Assembly: GCF_008763945.1 (NCBI RefSeq)
Contig: NZ_VTQH01000001.1
Location: 744,110 to 808,109 of the forward strand
DNA from: Microbacterium testaceum StLB037
Lineage (GTDB): Bacteria; Actinomycetota; Actinomycetes; Actinomycetales; Microbacteriaceae
Reading direction: 5' to 3'
Length of the DNA stretch: 64,000 nucleotides
Below, piece by piece: positions 43,898-51,963 of this stretch; the stretch's first letter is position 1, and every line of letters begins with the position of its first letter. Position numbers and translations under genes: made by a program. The notes beneath the pieces are model-generated. The model saw only the letters and a list, made by a program, of their open reading frames with translations, was not told the origin of the DNA and did no database searches.

Positions 43898-44863
43898 ATG
43901 ACGCGATTCGGTTACACCCTCATGACAGAGCAGAGCGGCCCCAAAGCCCTCGTCGACTACGCCGTCGGTGCCGAGCGCGCCGGCTACGACTTCCTCGTCT
44001 CGAGCGATCACTACTCCCCGTGGCTGACCAGCCAGGGCCACGCGCCCTACGCGTGGACGGTGCTCGGGGCGGTCGCGCAGGCCACCTCGGACGTCGAACT
44101 GATGACCTACGTCACCTGCCCCACGGTGCGCTACCACCCCGCCGTCGTCGCGCAGAAGGCGGCGACCCTCCAGCTGCTGTCCGACGGTCGGTTCACCCTC
44201 GGACTGGGGTCCGGCGAGAACCTCAACGAGCACGTCGTGGGCGAGGGATGGCCCGCCGTCCACGCGCGCCAGGACATGCTCGTCGAGGCGATCGAGATCA
44301 TCCGCGCCCTGCACACCGGCGACCTCGTCACCTACGACGGCGAGTACTTCCGCGTCGACTCCGCGCGCGTCTGGGATGCGCCCGAGGGCGGCGTCCCGAT
44401 CGGCGTCGCCGTCTCGGGTGAGCACTCGATCGAGCGCTTCGCCCCTCTCGGCGACCACCTCATCACGACCGAGCCGGATGGCGAACTGATCTCGGGCTGG
44501 GACGAGCACCACGAGGGCCCGTCCCGCAAGATCGGTCAGATCCCCATCAGCTGGGACCCGGACAAGGATGCCGCCATCGCTCGCGCCCACGATCAGTTCC
44601 GGTGGTTCGCGGGTGGCTGGGCCGTCAACGCCGACCTGCCGACCCCGGCCGGCTTCGCCGGCGCGTCGCAGTTCGTCCGACCGGAGGACGTCGCCGAATC
44701 CATCGCGTGCGGCCCCGACCTCGACGAGCTCGCCGAGAGCGTCCGGCCCTTCATCGACGCCGGGTTCACCGACATCGCCATCGTGCAGGTGGGCGACGAG
44801 CAGCAGCAGCGTTTCGTCGACGAGGTCGCCGCGCCGCTTCTCGAGAAGCTCCGCGCACTGTGA
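43898..44863 (+). CDS. F420-dependent LLM-class oxidoreductase
   Basis: 321 residues of the luciferase-like TIM-barrel family that uses coenzyme F420. Motifs are FGYTLMTEQSGPKALVDYA, FLVSSDHYSPW, VTCPTVRYHPAVVAQKAATL and GRFTLGLGSGENLNEHVVG. Closest to the group containing F420-dependent glucose-6-phosphate dehydrogenase-like enzymes; the substrate is uncertain. Start ATG 43898. Confidence 0.92.
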   Translation: MTRFGYTLMTEQSGPKALVDYAVGAERAGYDFLVSSDHYSPWLTSQGHAPYAWTVLGAVAQATSDVELMTYVTCPTVRYHPAVVAQKAATLQLLSDGRFTLGLGSGENLNEHVVGEGWPAVHARQDMLVEAIEIIRALHTGDLVTYDGEYFRVDSARVWDAPEGGVPIGVAVSGEHSIERFAPLGDHLITTEPDGELISGWDEHHEGPSRKIGQIPISWDPDKDAAIARAHDQFRWFAGGWAVNADLPTPAGFAGASQFVRPEDVAESIACGPDLDELAESVRPFIDAGFTDIAIVQVGDEQQQRFVDEVAAPLLEKLRAL

Positions 44864-44867
44864 CGGG

Positions 44868-44894
44868 GAGGGGTGCGGGCCGCCCGCACCCCTC
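44868..44894. terminator. Bidirectional terminator between LLM oxidoreductase and XRE gene
   Basis: GAGGGGTGCGGG (44868-44879) pairs perfectly with CCCGCACCCCTC (44883-44894) with a three-base loop, between convergent stops. Confidence 0.8.
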
Positions 44895-44896
44895 GC

Positions 44897-45811
44897 TCAG
44901 CGTCGGCCGACGTACCCCGCCTCGGCGACCCACTGTTCCAGCTTCCAGACGGGGAGCCGGAAGACGCGCGCGACGCTGACGACGGAATGCTCTCCGTCGA
45001 CGACGGCAGCCACCGCGAATTCACGCAGCGAGCGGAACTCGCGGTTCTCGAGGGCCCCCCGACGGAGGTCCGAGAAGGTCCTCGGCTCCGGTGCCGCGGT
45101 AGCGCTCGGAGCGACGAGCACGTAGCGGGAGGCTCCGCTCATGCCCTGGGCGGCGGCCCGCTGATGCACCTGCGCGGCGGCGGAAGCCGGCGCGGCGCGG
45201 TGGTCTGCGGGAACGGGCGGCGCGGGGTTGGTGGAGACACCGTTCGGTTCGTCCTCTGCCCACGGCGCCGGCGGAAGGGGCCCGCCCCAGACTCTCTCCG
45301 TCGGAGCGATCGGCGGTGTCTCCGGTGCGACGGCGGCAACCACGGCGGGTACGGGCACGACGCTCTCCGGCATCTGCGGCGCGACCTTCGCCTCGGTCCG
45401 GGGAGCCGCCGGCAGATCTCCACCCCAGACCCTTTCACTGGGGACGACGTACGGGCTCGGAGCAGGAGCGGGAGCCGCCTCGGGGGACGCCATCCAGGGC
45501 GCCGGTGGGAGGTCTCCGCCCCACACGACCGCGCTGGGGACGACGTACGGACTCACCGGCTCGTCGACCGCACCTGCCCGCTCGGTCTCGCCGAAGAGGT
45601 CGGACAGCTCGATCTCGAACGTCTCGGCGAGAGCGACGAGGGTCGCCAGCGATGCCGTCGACCGACCCGACTCGATCCCGCGCACGCGCGACTCCGAGAT
45701 CCCCGCCTCGAACGACAGGGCCGTCACCGTGAGGTCGCGCTCGCGCCTCAGACGGCGGACCCGATCCGCGAGCGTCTGGAGGACGGCATCCAAGCGATCG
45801 TCGGCGGACAT
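44897..45811 (-). CDS. XRE-family protein with three VWGG repeats and a C-terminal helical domain
   Basis: 304 residues from ATG 45811, with GGAGGAG upstream. The HTH_XRE domain is at about 18-75 (TVTALSFEAGISESRVRGIESGRSTAS). A Pro/Ala-rich segment (about 90-215) holds three copies of a 14-20-residue unit, VWGGDLPPAPW, VWGGDLPAAPR and VWGGPLPPAPW, two of them after SPYVVPS. The C-terminal part (about 245-304) looks like a second small helical domain (SLREFAVAAVVDGEHSVVSVARVFRLPVWKLEQWV). The N-terminal domain binds DNA; the repeats may be interaction sites. I do not recognise the whole architecture. Confidence 0.85.
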   Translation of the reverse strand: MSADDRLDAVLQTLADRVRRLRRERDLTVTALSFEAGISESRVRGIESGRSTASLATLVALAETFEIELSDLFGETERAGAVDEPVSPYVVPSAVVWGGDLPPAPWMASPEAAPAPAPSPYVVPSERVWGGDLPAAPRTEAKVAPQMPESVVPVPAVVAAVAPETPPIAPTERVWGGPLPPAPWAEDEPNGVSTNPAPPVPADHRAAPASAAAQVHQRAAAQGMSGASRYVLVAPSATAAPEPRTFSDLRRGALENREFRSLREFAVAAVVDGEHSVVSVARVFRLPVWKLEQWVAEAGYVGRR

Positions 45812-46063
45812 GGGGGTCACTCCTCCGCCTCGGTTCGAACACTGCCGGGAACCCACCCGCATCTGGAGGAGGGCGCGTGGCCCGCACGCGGATGACGGCC
45901 GCGCGGTGAAGCGAGCACCCCCGATGCGTCGAATGATTCTGTCGACACTCTCTCCCCCTCCGGCGCGAAGCCGTCGATTCCTGTCCGGGGGAGACACTGA
46001 ACACTATCGCGTCCGACGACCACGGCGGGGACGACTCCGCGCCGCCGCGCTGAGGGTGGGCGC

Positions 46064-46888
46064 ATGCGGCGTCTGCTCCCCCTCGCCGGCGCGACCGGCC
46101 TCCTCCTCCTGCTCGCCGGCTGCGCGGCGCCGCCCGCATCCGCACCCCCGACCCGCGACACACCCCCGGCGGGCGCCGTCGCCGACGACCAGCTGGGTGG
46201 CGCCTATCCGCCCGCGGACTCGGTGGGAGTCGTCGTCCGCGACCGCACGTCGAAACCGGCGGATGGGACGTACTCCATCTGCTACGTGAACGCGTTCCAG
46301 ACGCAGCCGGGAGAGCAGGGCGCATGGCCGGCGAACACTCTTTCGACGCGCGAAGGGGCGCCGGTCATCGACCCCGCCTGGCCCGACGAGGTGATCCTCG
46401 ACACCTCGACCGCCGATCGGCGCGCCGTCATCGCCGACACCGTCGCTGCGTGGATCCGCGGGTGCGCGGCATCCGGTTTCCGCGCCGTCGAATTCGACAA
46501 TCTCGACACGTTCACCCGCTCCGATGGCGCGTTGACCCTCGACGACAACGCCGCGCTCGCCCGGGAACTCGTCGACCTCGCCCACGCGTCGGGGCTGGCG
46601 GCCGGCCAGAAGAACGCGGCCGAGCATGCGTCCGAGTTCAGGAAGGTCGCGGGTTTCGATTTCGCCGTCGCCGAGGAGTGCGCGGCGTTCGACGAGTGCG
46701 GGGCGTACACCGAGGTGTACGGCGACCATGTCATCGACATCGAGTACACCGACCAGATCCCGCGGAGCTTCGCGGAGATGTGCGCGGATGCCGGCACCCC
46801 GGCCTCCACGATCCTGCGCGACCGGAAGCTCTCGACGCCCGACGGCGCGGAGTACGCCTTCGCGACGTGCGCCGCCCCGGAGGGATGA
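46064..46888 (+). CDS. GH114-type endo alpha-1,4-polygalactosaminidase lipoprotein
   Basis: 274 residues. Lipoprotein signal with lipobox LLAGC (Cys20). The TIM-barrel GH114 domain has CYVNAFQTQPGEQG, WPDEVILDTS, GCAASGFRAVEFDNLDTF (catalytic Asp), KNAAEH and FAVAEECAAFDEC. GH114 enzymes cut polygalactosamine or related amino-sugar polymers; this one would act at the outer face of the membrane. Possible role in remodelling an own or foreign matrix glycan (inference). Confidence 0.88.
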   Translation: MRRLLPLAGATGLLLLLAGCAAPPASAPPTRDTPPAGAVADDQLGGAYPPADSVGVVVRDRTSKPADGTYSICYVNAFQTQPGEQGAWPANTLSTREGAPVIDPAWPDEVILDTSTADRRAVIADTVAAWIRGCAASGFRAVEFDNLDTFTRSDGALTLDDNAALARELVDLAHASGLAAGQKNAAEHASEFRKVAGFDFAVAEECAAFDECGAYTEVYGDHVIDIEYTDQIPRSFAEMCADAGTPASTILRDRKLSTPDGAEYAFATCAAPEG

Positions 46889-46911
46889 CCGGCGGCGGAC
46901 CGCCGCCGGTC
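46887..46911. terminator. Hairpin overlapping the GH114 stop codon
   Basis: GACCGGCGGCGG (46887-46898) and CCGCCGCCGGTC (46900-46911) form a 12-bp perfect inverted repeat between convergent genes. Confidence 0.65.
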
Positions 46912-46918
46912 CGCGCCC

Positions 46919-47410
46919 TCAGGCTCCGTCGCGAAGATCGCGGAAGAACGCGTCGACGTGGGCGCGGAGGCCCTCCACGCGACGATCCCGAGCCGCGCCG
47001 GCGTCATGCCCCAGATAGGCGGGCGGATCGAGGCGGCGCACGTTGCGCGAGCACTCGAAGCGCGCGCACACCAGGGTGCCGACCGTGTTACCGGCGCGCC
47101 CCGCCTTGCCCGCGCGGCGCGCGGAGAAGAAGACGACGTCGTTGGGCAGCGTCACGTCCGAGCACCACGAGCACTGCGGGCGGGTGCGGGTGGGCTGCTC
47201 GGCCTGTCGGAACTGGAGGCCGACGGGGGTTCCGTCGATCTCGGCCACGACGAACCCGAGGAGGGGGGTCTTGGCATCCCTCCACCCGAAATAATCGAGC
47301 CGGTCCCACGGGGCCGCGTCGAGATCGGCGGGGATGACGATCGAGCTGCGTTCTCTCGTGGAGACGTTGACGAAGCTGGAACGGAGGTCGGAAGCGGACA
47401 GGGCGTGCAT
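46919..47410 (-). CDS. FBP-domain zinc-binding protein (EF-G-binding type)
   Basis: 163 residues from ATG 47410. The C-terminal treble-clef zinc finger has CSWCSDV and CARFECS, which match the FBP (FusB-like C-terminal) domain. In FusB this domain binds elongation factor G and frees it from fusidic acid-stalled ribosomes; actinobacterial stand-alone members are less studied. N-terminal residues MHALSASDLRSSFVN are typical. Confidence 0.85.
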   Translation of the reverse strand: MHALSASDLRSSFVNVSTRERSSIVIPADLDAAPWDRLDYFGWRDAKTPLLGFVVAEIDGTPVGLQFRQAEQPTRTRPQCSWCSDVTLPNDVVFFSARRAGKAGRAGNTVGTLVCARFECSRNVRRLDPPAYLGHDAGAARDRRVEGLRAHVDAFFRDLRDGA

Positions 47411-47672
47411 GGGTGGATCCCGTCGATGGGCCGCGACGCGCGAGACGGCGCGGCGAGGAACGCGCGATCGGATCGCGCGGCGAGGTGCCCGTCGCGGAGA
47501 GGACGGGCGAAGAGGGCGCACGCTCGCCGAAGCGGGGCGCCCGCGCCGGTCACCCGGCGAGAAGAGCGGCGTGCACGGCGCCTGTGCCGTCGACGCTCCA
47601 CGCGCCGACGACCCCCTCACACCCAGCGGGCATCGATGAGGGGCGGGAAGACATGGGTTCAGGATACGCGCG

Positions 47673-48050
47673 TCAACGTCGGAAGGCGACCGACCCCAGC
47701 ACCCGCTCGACGGTCAGCTCCAGCACGACGCGGTCGGGGTTCACCCGCGGTTGCCGATAACGCGCCGCGTACAGATCGACCGCGTGAGCCACGGCATCCC
47801 CCTCATCGGTCACGCGCGCGGGCCCCTCGAAGCTGATCCACCGGGCACCGTCCACCGAACAGATCGAGGCCCGCCCGCTGCGCGCCGCGTTGACGAACTT
47901 CTGCGTGCCCCGGGACCCGATCACGCGAACCACCCCGTTCTCGTAGGTGAAGCCCACCGGGACGGCGTGTATGCGCCCGGAGCGCCCCACGGTCGACAGG
48001 GTGGCCAGGTGGTACTCGCGCACGAAGGCGAGGGCGTCGTCGGTCAGCAC
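47673..48050 (-). CDS. PPOX-class F420/FMN-dependent enzyme
   Basis: 125 residues from GTG 48050. Split-barrel flavin/deazaflavin-binding fold with REYHLATLSTVGRSGRIHAVPVGFTYENG and RGTQKFVNAARSGRASICSVDG. Typical of actinobacterial F420-binding PPOX proteins, which act as reductases or oxidoreductases. Lies downstream of the RNA-ligase-like gene by 17 bp on the same strand. Confidence 0.88.
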   Translation of the reverse strand: MLTDDALAFVREYHLATLSTVGRSGRIHAVPVGFTYENGVVRVIGSRGTQKFVNAARSGRASICSVDGARWISFEGPARVTDEGDAVAHAVDLYAARYRQPRVNPDRVVLELTVERVLGSVAFRR

Positions 48051-48067
48051 GGTCTTAGCGTGCCACG

Positions 48068-48586
48068 TCAGACGAGATCCGTGATCGTGCGAGTGGCGGC
48101 ATCCCACCGGCGCATCCCGACAGCGCGCCCCGCGAGATCGCTCCCGCCGCTCTCGCCCAGGACGCCGAGCGCGTCGCCGATGCGGTCGAGGGGCATGCGC
48201 CGCGCCAAAGTCACGTGCGCCGTCCAGCGACCGGGGCGGGTGTGAGGGGCATCGTCCCCCGGTCCCGCGAGGTCGTGCACGCCGGCGTGCAGGGCGAGCA
48301 GATCGGCCGTCGGGATGACCGATCGCGCGATCACGCGACTGCGCCCCGCGCCGAACAGGACCGGCGCACCGAGCACGAGGGGCAGGGGGAAGGTCGTTGC
48401 GAACGGTGCCGCGTCGATGAGCGGAAGCTCCGTCCGCACGAGGAGAGTCGCATGCGGACGGTTGCTCTCCCCCCGATGGCGGGCCTGGCTGGGCAGATCG
48501 GCGCGCAGCAGGGCGTCCCACTCCGCTCGTACAGCCGCGTCCGTCTCGTCGTCGAAGACGAGCTCGAGGCTGACGACGTCGGTCAT
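48068..48586 (-). CDS. 2'-5' RNA ligase family protein
   Basis: 172 residues of the 2H phosphoesterase fold. The two HxT motifs are HATLLV and HVTLAR. Members cleave or join 2'-5' or cyclic phosphate bonds. Start ATG 48586. Middle gene of the minus-strand set DoxX, 2H, PPOX. Confidence 0.85.
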   Translation of the reverse strand: MTDVVSLELVFDDETDAAVRAEWDALLRADLPSQARHRGESNRPHATLLVRTELPLIDAAPFATTFPLPLVLGAPVLFGAGRSRVIARSVIPTADLLALHAGVHDLAGPGDDAPHTRPGRWTAHVTLARRMPLDRIGDALGVLGESGGSDLAGRAVGMRRWDAATRTITDLV

Positions 48587-48593
48587 CGGCGCC

Positions 48594-48971
48594 TCACCGG
48601 GTGGACCACCACGCGGCCGCGACCAGGAGGGGCTGGAAGAACAGACGTCCGAAGCGCTTCTGGTCGGTGTCCAGTCCGAACGCCGACCGCCCCTTGCGCC
48701 ACTGGTCCACATTGCCGGGGAAGATGGCCACGAAGAACGCGGCGAGCGCGGCGCCGATGCGACGGCGTTCTTTCGGGAGGACCAGCAGCGCCAGCCCGAA
48801 GGAGGCTTCGACGACACCGGATGCCACCACGACGGCGTCGCGGTCGAGGGGCCCCTTCGCGACGAGCACGTCGGGCACCTGCGCCTGGAAATCCCGTCGA
48901 GCGAATGTCAGGTGGGAGGTACCGGCGAACAGCATCGCCAGGGCGAGGAGCCATCGGACGACATTTCTCAT
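48594..48971 (-). CDS. DoxX-family membrane protein
   Basis: 125 residues with four hydrophobic segments; ALAMLFAGTSHLTFARRDF and GVVEASFGLALLVLP fit DoxX/DoxX-like proteins. Relatives in mycobacteria help thiol-redox balance. First gene of the minus-strand set, seven bases from the next. Confidence 0.82.
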   Translation of the reverse strand: MRNVVRWLLALAMLFAGTSHLTFARRDFQAQVPDVLVAKGPLDRDAVVVASGVVEASFGLALLVLPKERRRIGAALAAFFVAIFPGNVDQWRKGRSAFGLDTDQKRFGRLFFQPLLVAAAWWSTR

Positions 48972-49141
48972 AGCGCAACGGTACGACGGGCCCCGATCGG
49001 GACGGGGCGGGCTTGACGCCGGTGCGGCCACAGCTTCGTCACCCCCGCCTGCGGCGCTACGGCACACGTCCCGATTACGCAACCCCAGGCCGCCGACGAC
49101 GGACGGCGGTTGACTGTCAGAACAGACGAAGGAGGTGCGCC

Positions 49142-49435
49142 GTGACGATGACAGACCCCACCACCCGGATGAGCCGGGAGGATGACGTGGACGCTCTCCT
49201 CGTGCGCGCCGCCACCGGGGACTGCGACGCGTTCGTCGAGTTCTACGACGCGACCGCCCCCCGCGTCTACGCGGTGCTCCTTTCCCTCACCGGCGTGGCT
49301 GCCACCGCCGACGGTCTCCTCGAGGGCATCTACCTCGAGGCCTGGGAGCGAATGCGCGGTCGCACCGCTCCCCCGTGTCCGGGGATGGAGTGGATGTCGG
49401 CGATCGCCCATCGCCACGCCCGCGGAGACCGCTGA
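49142..49435 (+). CDS. Sigma-70 region 2-only protein
   Basis: 97 residues from GTG 49142 with a strong GGAGG site. The residue 18-75 part, LLVRAATGDCDAFVEFYDATAPRVYAVLL ... GIYLEAWERM, matches region 2 (core- and -10-binding) of group IV sigma factors, closest to the SigK/SigL style. There is no region 4; the chain ends shortly after. The -10-recognition helix motif (EVFLEAW-like) is partly altered. Either a truncated relic or a small regulatory decoy of RNA polymerase. Adjacent to DUF7882 copy 2. Confidence 0.75.
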   Translation: MTMTDPTTRMSREDDVDALLVRAATGDCDAFVEFYDATAPRVYAVLLSLTGVAATADGLLEGIYLEAWERMRGRTAPPCPGMEWMSAIAHRHARGDR

Positions 49436-49446
49436 GGAGCGTGGTC

Positions 49447-49773
49447 TCAGGGCGCCTGGACGGCCGCGTCGGCGGGGTGTTCGTCGAGGTCGAGGATCAG
49501 ACCGCCCGAGGAGTTCGCCGAGGTGGCCAACATCTGCAGGAGTGCGGGGTCGAGCACCTCCGGCTCCGCCGAACCGAACACGAAGCGGAGGGGGATGGAC
49601 GGCTGGATCCAGAGCGTGCTCCGACCGACCGGCTCCCCGGAGGGATGCCGCCACGAGACCGTGAAGCTCTCTCCGCGCCGGAGCTTGGTGGCGATGACCA
49701 CCTTGACGTGCGCGAGAACGCGGTCGGGGATGCGGATGGGGCTCGGAGAAGAGCCGTAGAACAGTGAGCCCAT
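49447..49773 (-). CDS. DUF7882-family protein, copy 2
   Basis: 108 residues from ATG 49773. The family core is MGSLFYGSSPSPIRIPDRVL, AHVKVVIATKLRRGESFTVSW, GRSTLWIQPSIPLRFVF. Closest to copy 1. Divergent from the MarR gene at 49959. Convergent with the sigma-like gene. Confidence 0.82.
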   Translation of the reverse strand: MGSLFYGSSPSPIRIPDRVLAHVKVVIATKLRRGESFTVSWRHPSGEPVGRSTLWIQPSIPLRFVFGSAEPEVLDPALLQMLATSANSSGGLILDLDEHPADAAVQAP

Positions 49774-49921
49774 CAGCGCCTCCTTCCCGGAGATCCCGTA
49801 CGGCCCATCATACGAGGTGGCCGCCGTTTCGCCTACGAACGACGGGGAAAGACAAAGCGACAGCACCATTGTTGGACCCGAGCCGGAATACATCGGCCAA
49901 CTGGAATCTCGACGACCGAAC

Positions 49922-49927
49922 TAGACT
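49922..49927 (+). promoter_or_regulatory. -10 element of marR
   Basis: TAGACT, the same hexamer as at 35075-35080, sits 32 bases before the second MarR start. No convincing -35. Confidence 0.35.
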
Positions 49928-49958
49928 GCTGTGCCAGGGGCGCAACCCGAGGAGACCC

Positions 49959-50414
49959 ATGACGCTCGAGACCGAAGACGACCCCGCGACGACGGCGGCG
50001 CTGGCGGTCGAACGGCTCCGCCTCGCCGAAGCCCGTCTGTCTCGTCGACGCCAGTCCGAGTGCGGCCCCAGCGAGAATGCGCGGGCGGCGATGCGCCTGA
50101 TCCTGGAGCGAGCCGACGCGGGGGCGACGCTCACTCCGACCGAGATCGCCCAGTCCCTCGGAATCTCCACGGCATCCGTCACCGGCATGCTCGATCGCCT
50201 GCGCGCGGGGGGACTCATCGACTTCGTCGCGAATCCGTCCGACCGACGGAGCAAGTTCGTCGTTCCCTTCGACCGCGCCACCGATCCGGATGCCATCGAC
50301 CCGGTGACCGCTCGCATCCGGGAGTTCGCGCTCGGACTCCCCGACGATACGGCCGGGCAGGTGGCCGCCTTCCTCGACCGTGTGCGCGAGGTCGTCGACG
50401 CGGAATGCGCGTGA
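49959..50414 (+). CDS. MarR-family regulator
   Basis: 151 residues from ATG 49959 with GAGGAG upstream. The winged HTH has TPTEIAQSLGISTASVTGMLDRLRAGGLIDFV and wing NPSDRRSKFVV. Paired divergently with DUF7882 copy 2 and convergent with copy 3 six bases from its stop, so it sits between the two. Confidence 0.88.
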   Translation: MTLETEDDPATTAALAVERLRLAEARLSRRRQSECGPSENARAAMRLILERADAGATLTPTEIAQSLGISTASVTGMLDRLRAGGLIDFVANPSDRRSKFVVPFDRATDPDAIDPVTARIREFALGLPDDTAGQVAAFLDRVREVVDAECA

Positions 50415-50420
50415 GGGCGC

Positions 50421-50741
50421 TCAGACCCCCGACGCCGGAAGGGATTCGGGGTCGGGTTCCGCGACGACGCTCAATCCGTGCGGCGAGCTCGCCTCGTCCA
50501 TGAGGTCTTCGATCCACCGGCGATTGAGCTGCGGGGCCCGGCTTCCGTAGAAGTGGAAGACGAGCGGGATCGACGGAGAGATCCAGAGCGTCCGGGTGCC
50601 GCTTCCGTCACCCATCGGGAAGTGGAACATGAACGGCTCCGCCCGGCGGAGTTTGTTCATGAAGACCACACGGAGGTGGGAGAGGGTCCGGTCCTCGATG
50701 TCGAAAGAGTGTCCAGAGGTGTTGTAAACCAGTTTTCCCAC
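50421..50741 (-). CDS. DUF7882-family protein, copy 3
   Basis: 106 residues, GTG start at 50741. MGKLVYNTSGHSFDIEDRTL, SHLRVVFMNKLRRAEPFMFHF, GTRTLWISPSIPLVFHFYGS. More diverged than copies 1 and 2. Divergent from the GH6 gene with 75 bp between. Confidence 0.8.
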   Translation of the reverse strand: MGKLVYNTSGHSFDIEDRTLSHLRVVFMNKLRRAEPFMFHFPMGDGSGTRTLWISPSIPLVFHFYGSRAPQLNRRWIEDLMDEASSPHGLSVVAEPDPESLPASGV

Positions 50742-50803
50742 GACGACAGCCTATATCGATTCACCCCCTTAACTACCTCGACCCTCGGCACTCTCACCTC
50801 GAC

Positions 50804-50809
50804 TAGAGT
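50804..50809 (+). promoter_or_regulatory. -10 element of GH6 gene (leaderless)
   Basis: TAGAGT lies seven bases ahead of GTG 50817. A start site at the GTG would give a leaderless mRNA, a common arrangement in actinobacteria. -35 unclear. Confidence 0.4.
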
Positions 50810-50816
50810 CTCGATC

Positions 50817-51842
50817 GTGGCGAGATCACCCCGGCCGAGGCGGCCTCGACGACGACTCCCCCGCGCGCTGCTCGTCGCGGGCGTGATCGTCGCCGTCGTC
50901 GTGGTCATCGCCGGTATCGGCGTCGTCGGCAGCCTCGTCACGAACCTCTTCCAGACGCTGTCGGCCACCCCTCCCGCCGTCGACACGCACATCGTCGCGC
51001 CGGACGAATCGAAGGCCGCGCAGGCCGCCCGTTCGGGTGACGGCGACGCGGACGAGGTCGCTGCCGCGCAGTGGCTCTCGACGCAGCCGACCACCTACTG
51101 GCTGACCCCGGAGATCGACCCGATCGATGAGGTGTGGGACCGCATCGCGCACCTCGCCGCCGAGGCGCGCGATCAGAAGGCGGCCATCGCCGTCGCGGTG
51201 TACGGACTCCCCGATCGGGACTGCGGCAATCACTCCGCCGGTGGGCTCGACCCCGACTCCTATGCCCAGTGGACCGCCCGCATCGGCGACGCGTTGCGCA
51301 ACGCGTCCGATGTTCAGAAGATCGTGATCCTCGAGCCCGACAGCATCGCCCTGTCCTCCTCGTGCGGATCGGTCGGCGATCGGGCGGGATATTTGCGCGA
51401 AGCGGTGGAGAACATCCGCGGCACGAACACGTGGATCTACATCGACGGGGGCCACTCCGCCTGGCATCCCGCGGCCGAGATGGCCGGGCTCATCCAAGCG
51501 ATGGGCATCCTGTCCGAGGTCAGGGGCGTCGCGCTGAACGTCTCCAACTACCAGGATACGGCGGCCGAGTTCACCTACGCCCACGCGCTCTCCGACCTCC
51601 TCGGCGGAACGCACGCGATCATCGACACCTCGCGCAACGGCGCCGGACCGGCGGGCTCGGAGTGGTGTAATCCGTCCGGTCGCCTCGTGGGCAGTCCGAG
51701 TGGTTCGTACGGCGACGGCGTCATCGACACCACCCTGTGGATCAAGCCCCCCGGCGAGAGCGACGGGGAGTGCAACGGGGGACCCACTGCGGGGACGTGG
51801 TGGCCCGCTGCGGCGGCGGAACTGACACGGGAGCAGCGCTGA
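50817..51842 (+). CDS. GH6-family glycoside hydrolase (cellulase-like), membrane-anchored
   Basis: 341 residues from GTG 50817. Arg-rich N-terminus and one transmembrane segment (about 15-40), then a GH6 catalytic domain with YGLPDRDCGNHSAGG, ILEPDSIAL (about 171-178), WIYIDGGHS, DTSRNG and WIKPPGESDG; these include the usual Asp/Arg active-site residues. GH6 enzymes are endoglucanases or cellobiohydrolases on beta-1,4-glucan. Next to a processive GT2 synthase, it may trim or release the polymer as BcsZ does in cellulose operons (inference). Confidence 0.88.
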   Translation: MARSPRPRRPRRRLPRALLVAGVIVAVVVVIAGIGVVGSLVTNLFQTLSATPPAVDTHIVAPDESKAAQAARSGDGDADEVAAAQWLSTQPTTYWLTPEIDPIDEVWDRIAHLAAEARDQKAAIAVAVYGLPDRDCGNHSAGGLDPDSYAQWTARIGDALRNASDVQKIVILEPDSIALSSSCGSVGDRAGYLREAVENIRGTNTWIYIDGGHSAWHPAAEMAGLIQAMGILSEVRGVALNVSNYQDTAAEFTYAHALSDLLGGTHAIIDTSRNGAGPAGSEWCNPSGRLVGSPSGSYGDGVIDTTLWIKPPGESDGECNGGPTAGTWWPAAAAELTREQR

Positions 51843-51963
51843 GCCACGGGTCGACCGCGGCGACACCGCGAAGTGTGTCAAGATTGCGCTCGTCGCGCTG
51901 CGACACCGCGACTCGGGGGAGAACGCGGGCACGACCTCGTGCGAAGCCGGAAGAGTGGGTGAC

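Noticed and set aside
47411..47672. Open frames between the FBP and PPOX genes
   Set aside because: All are Arg/Pro-rich shadows without start signals.
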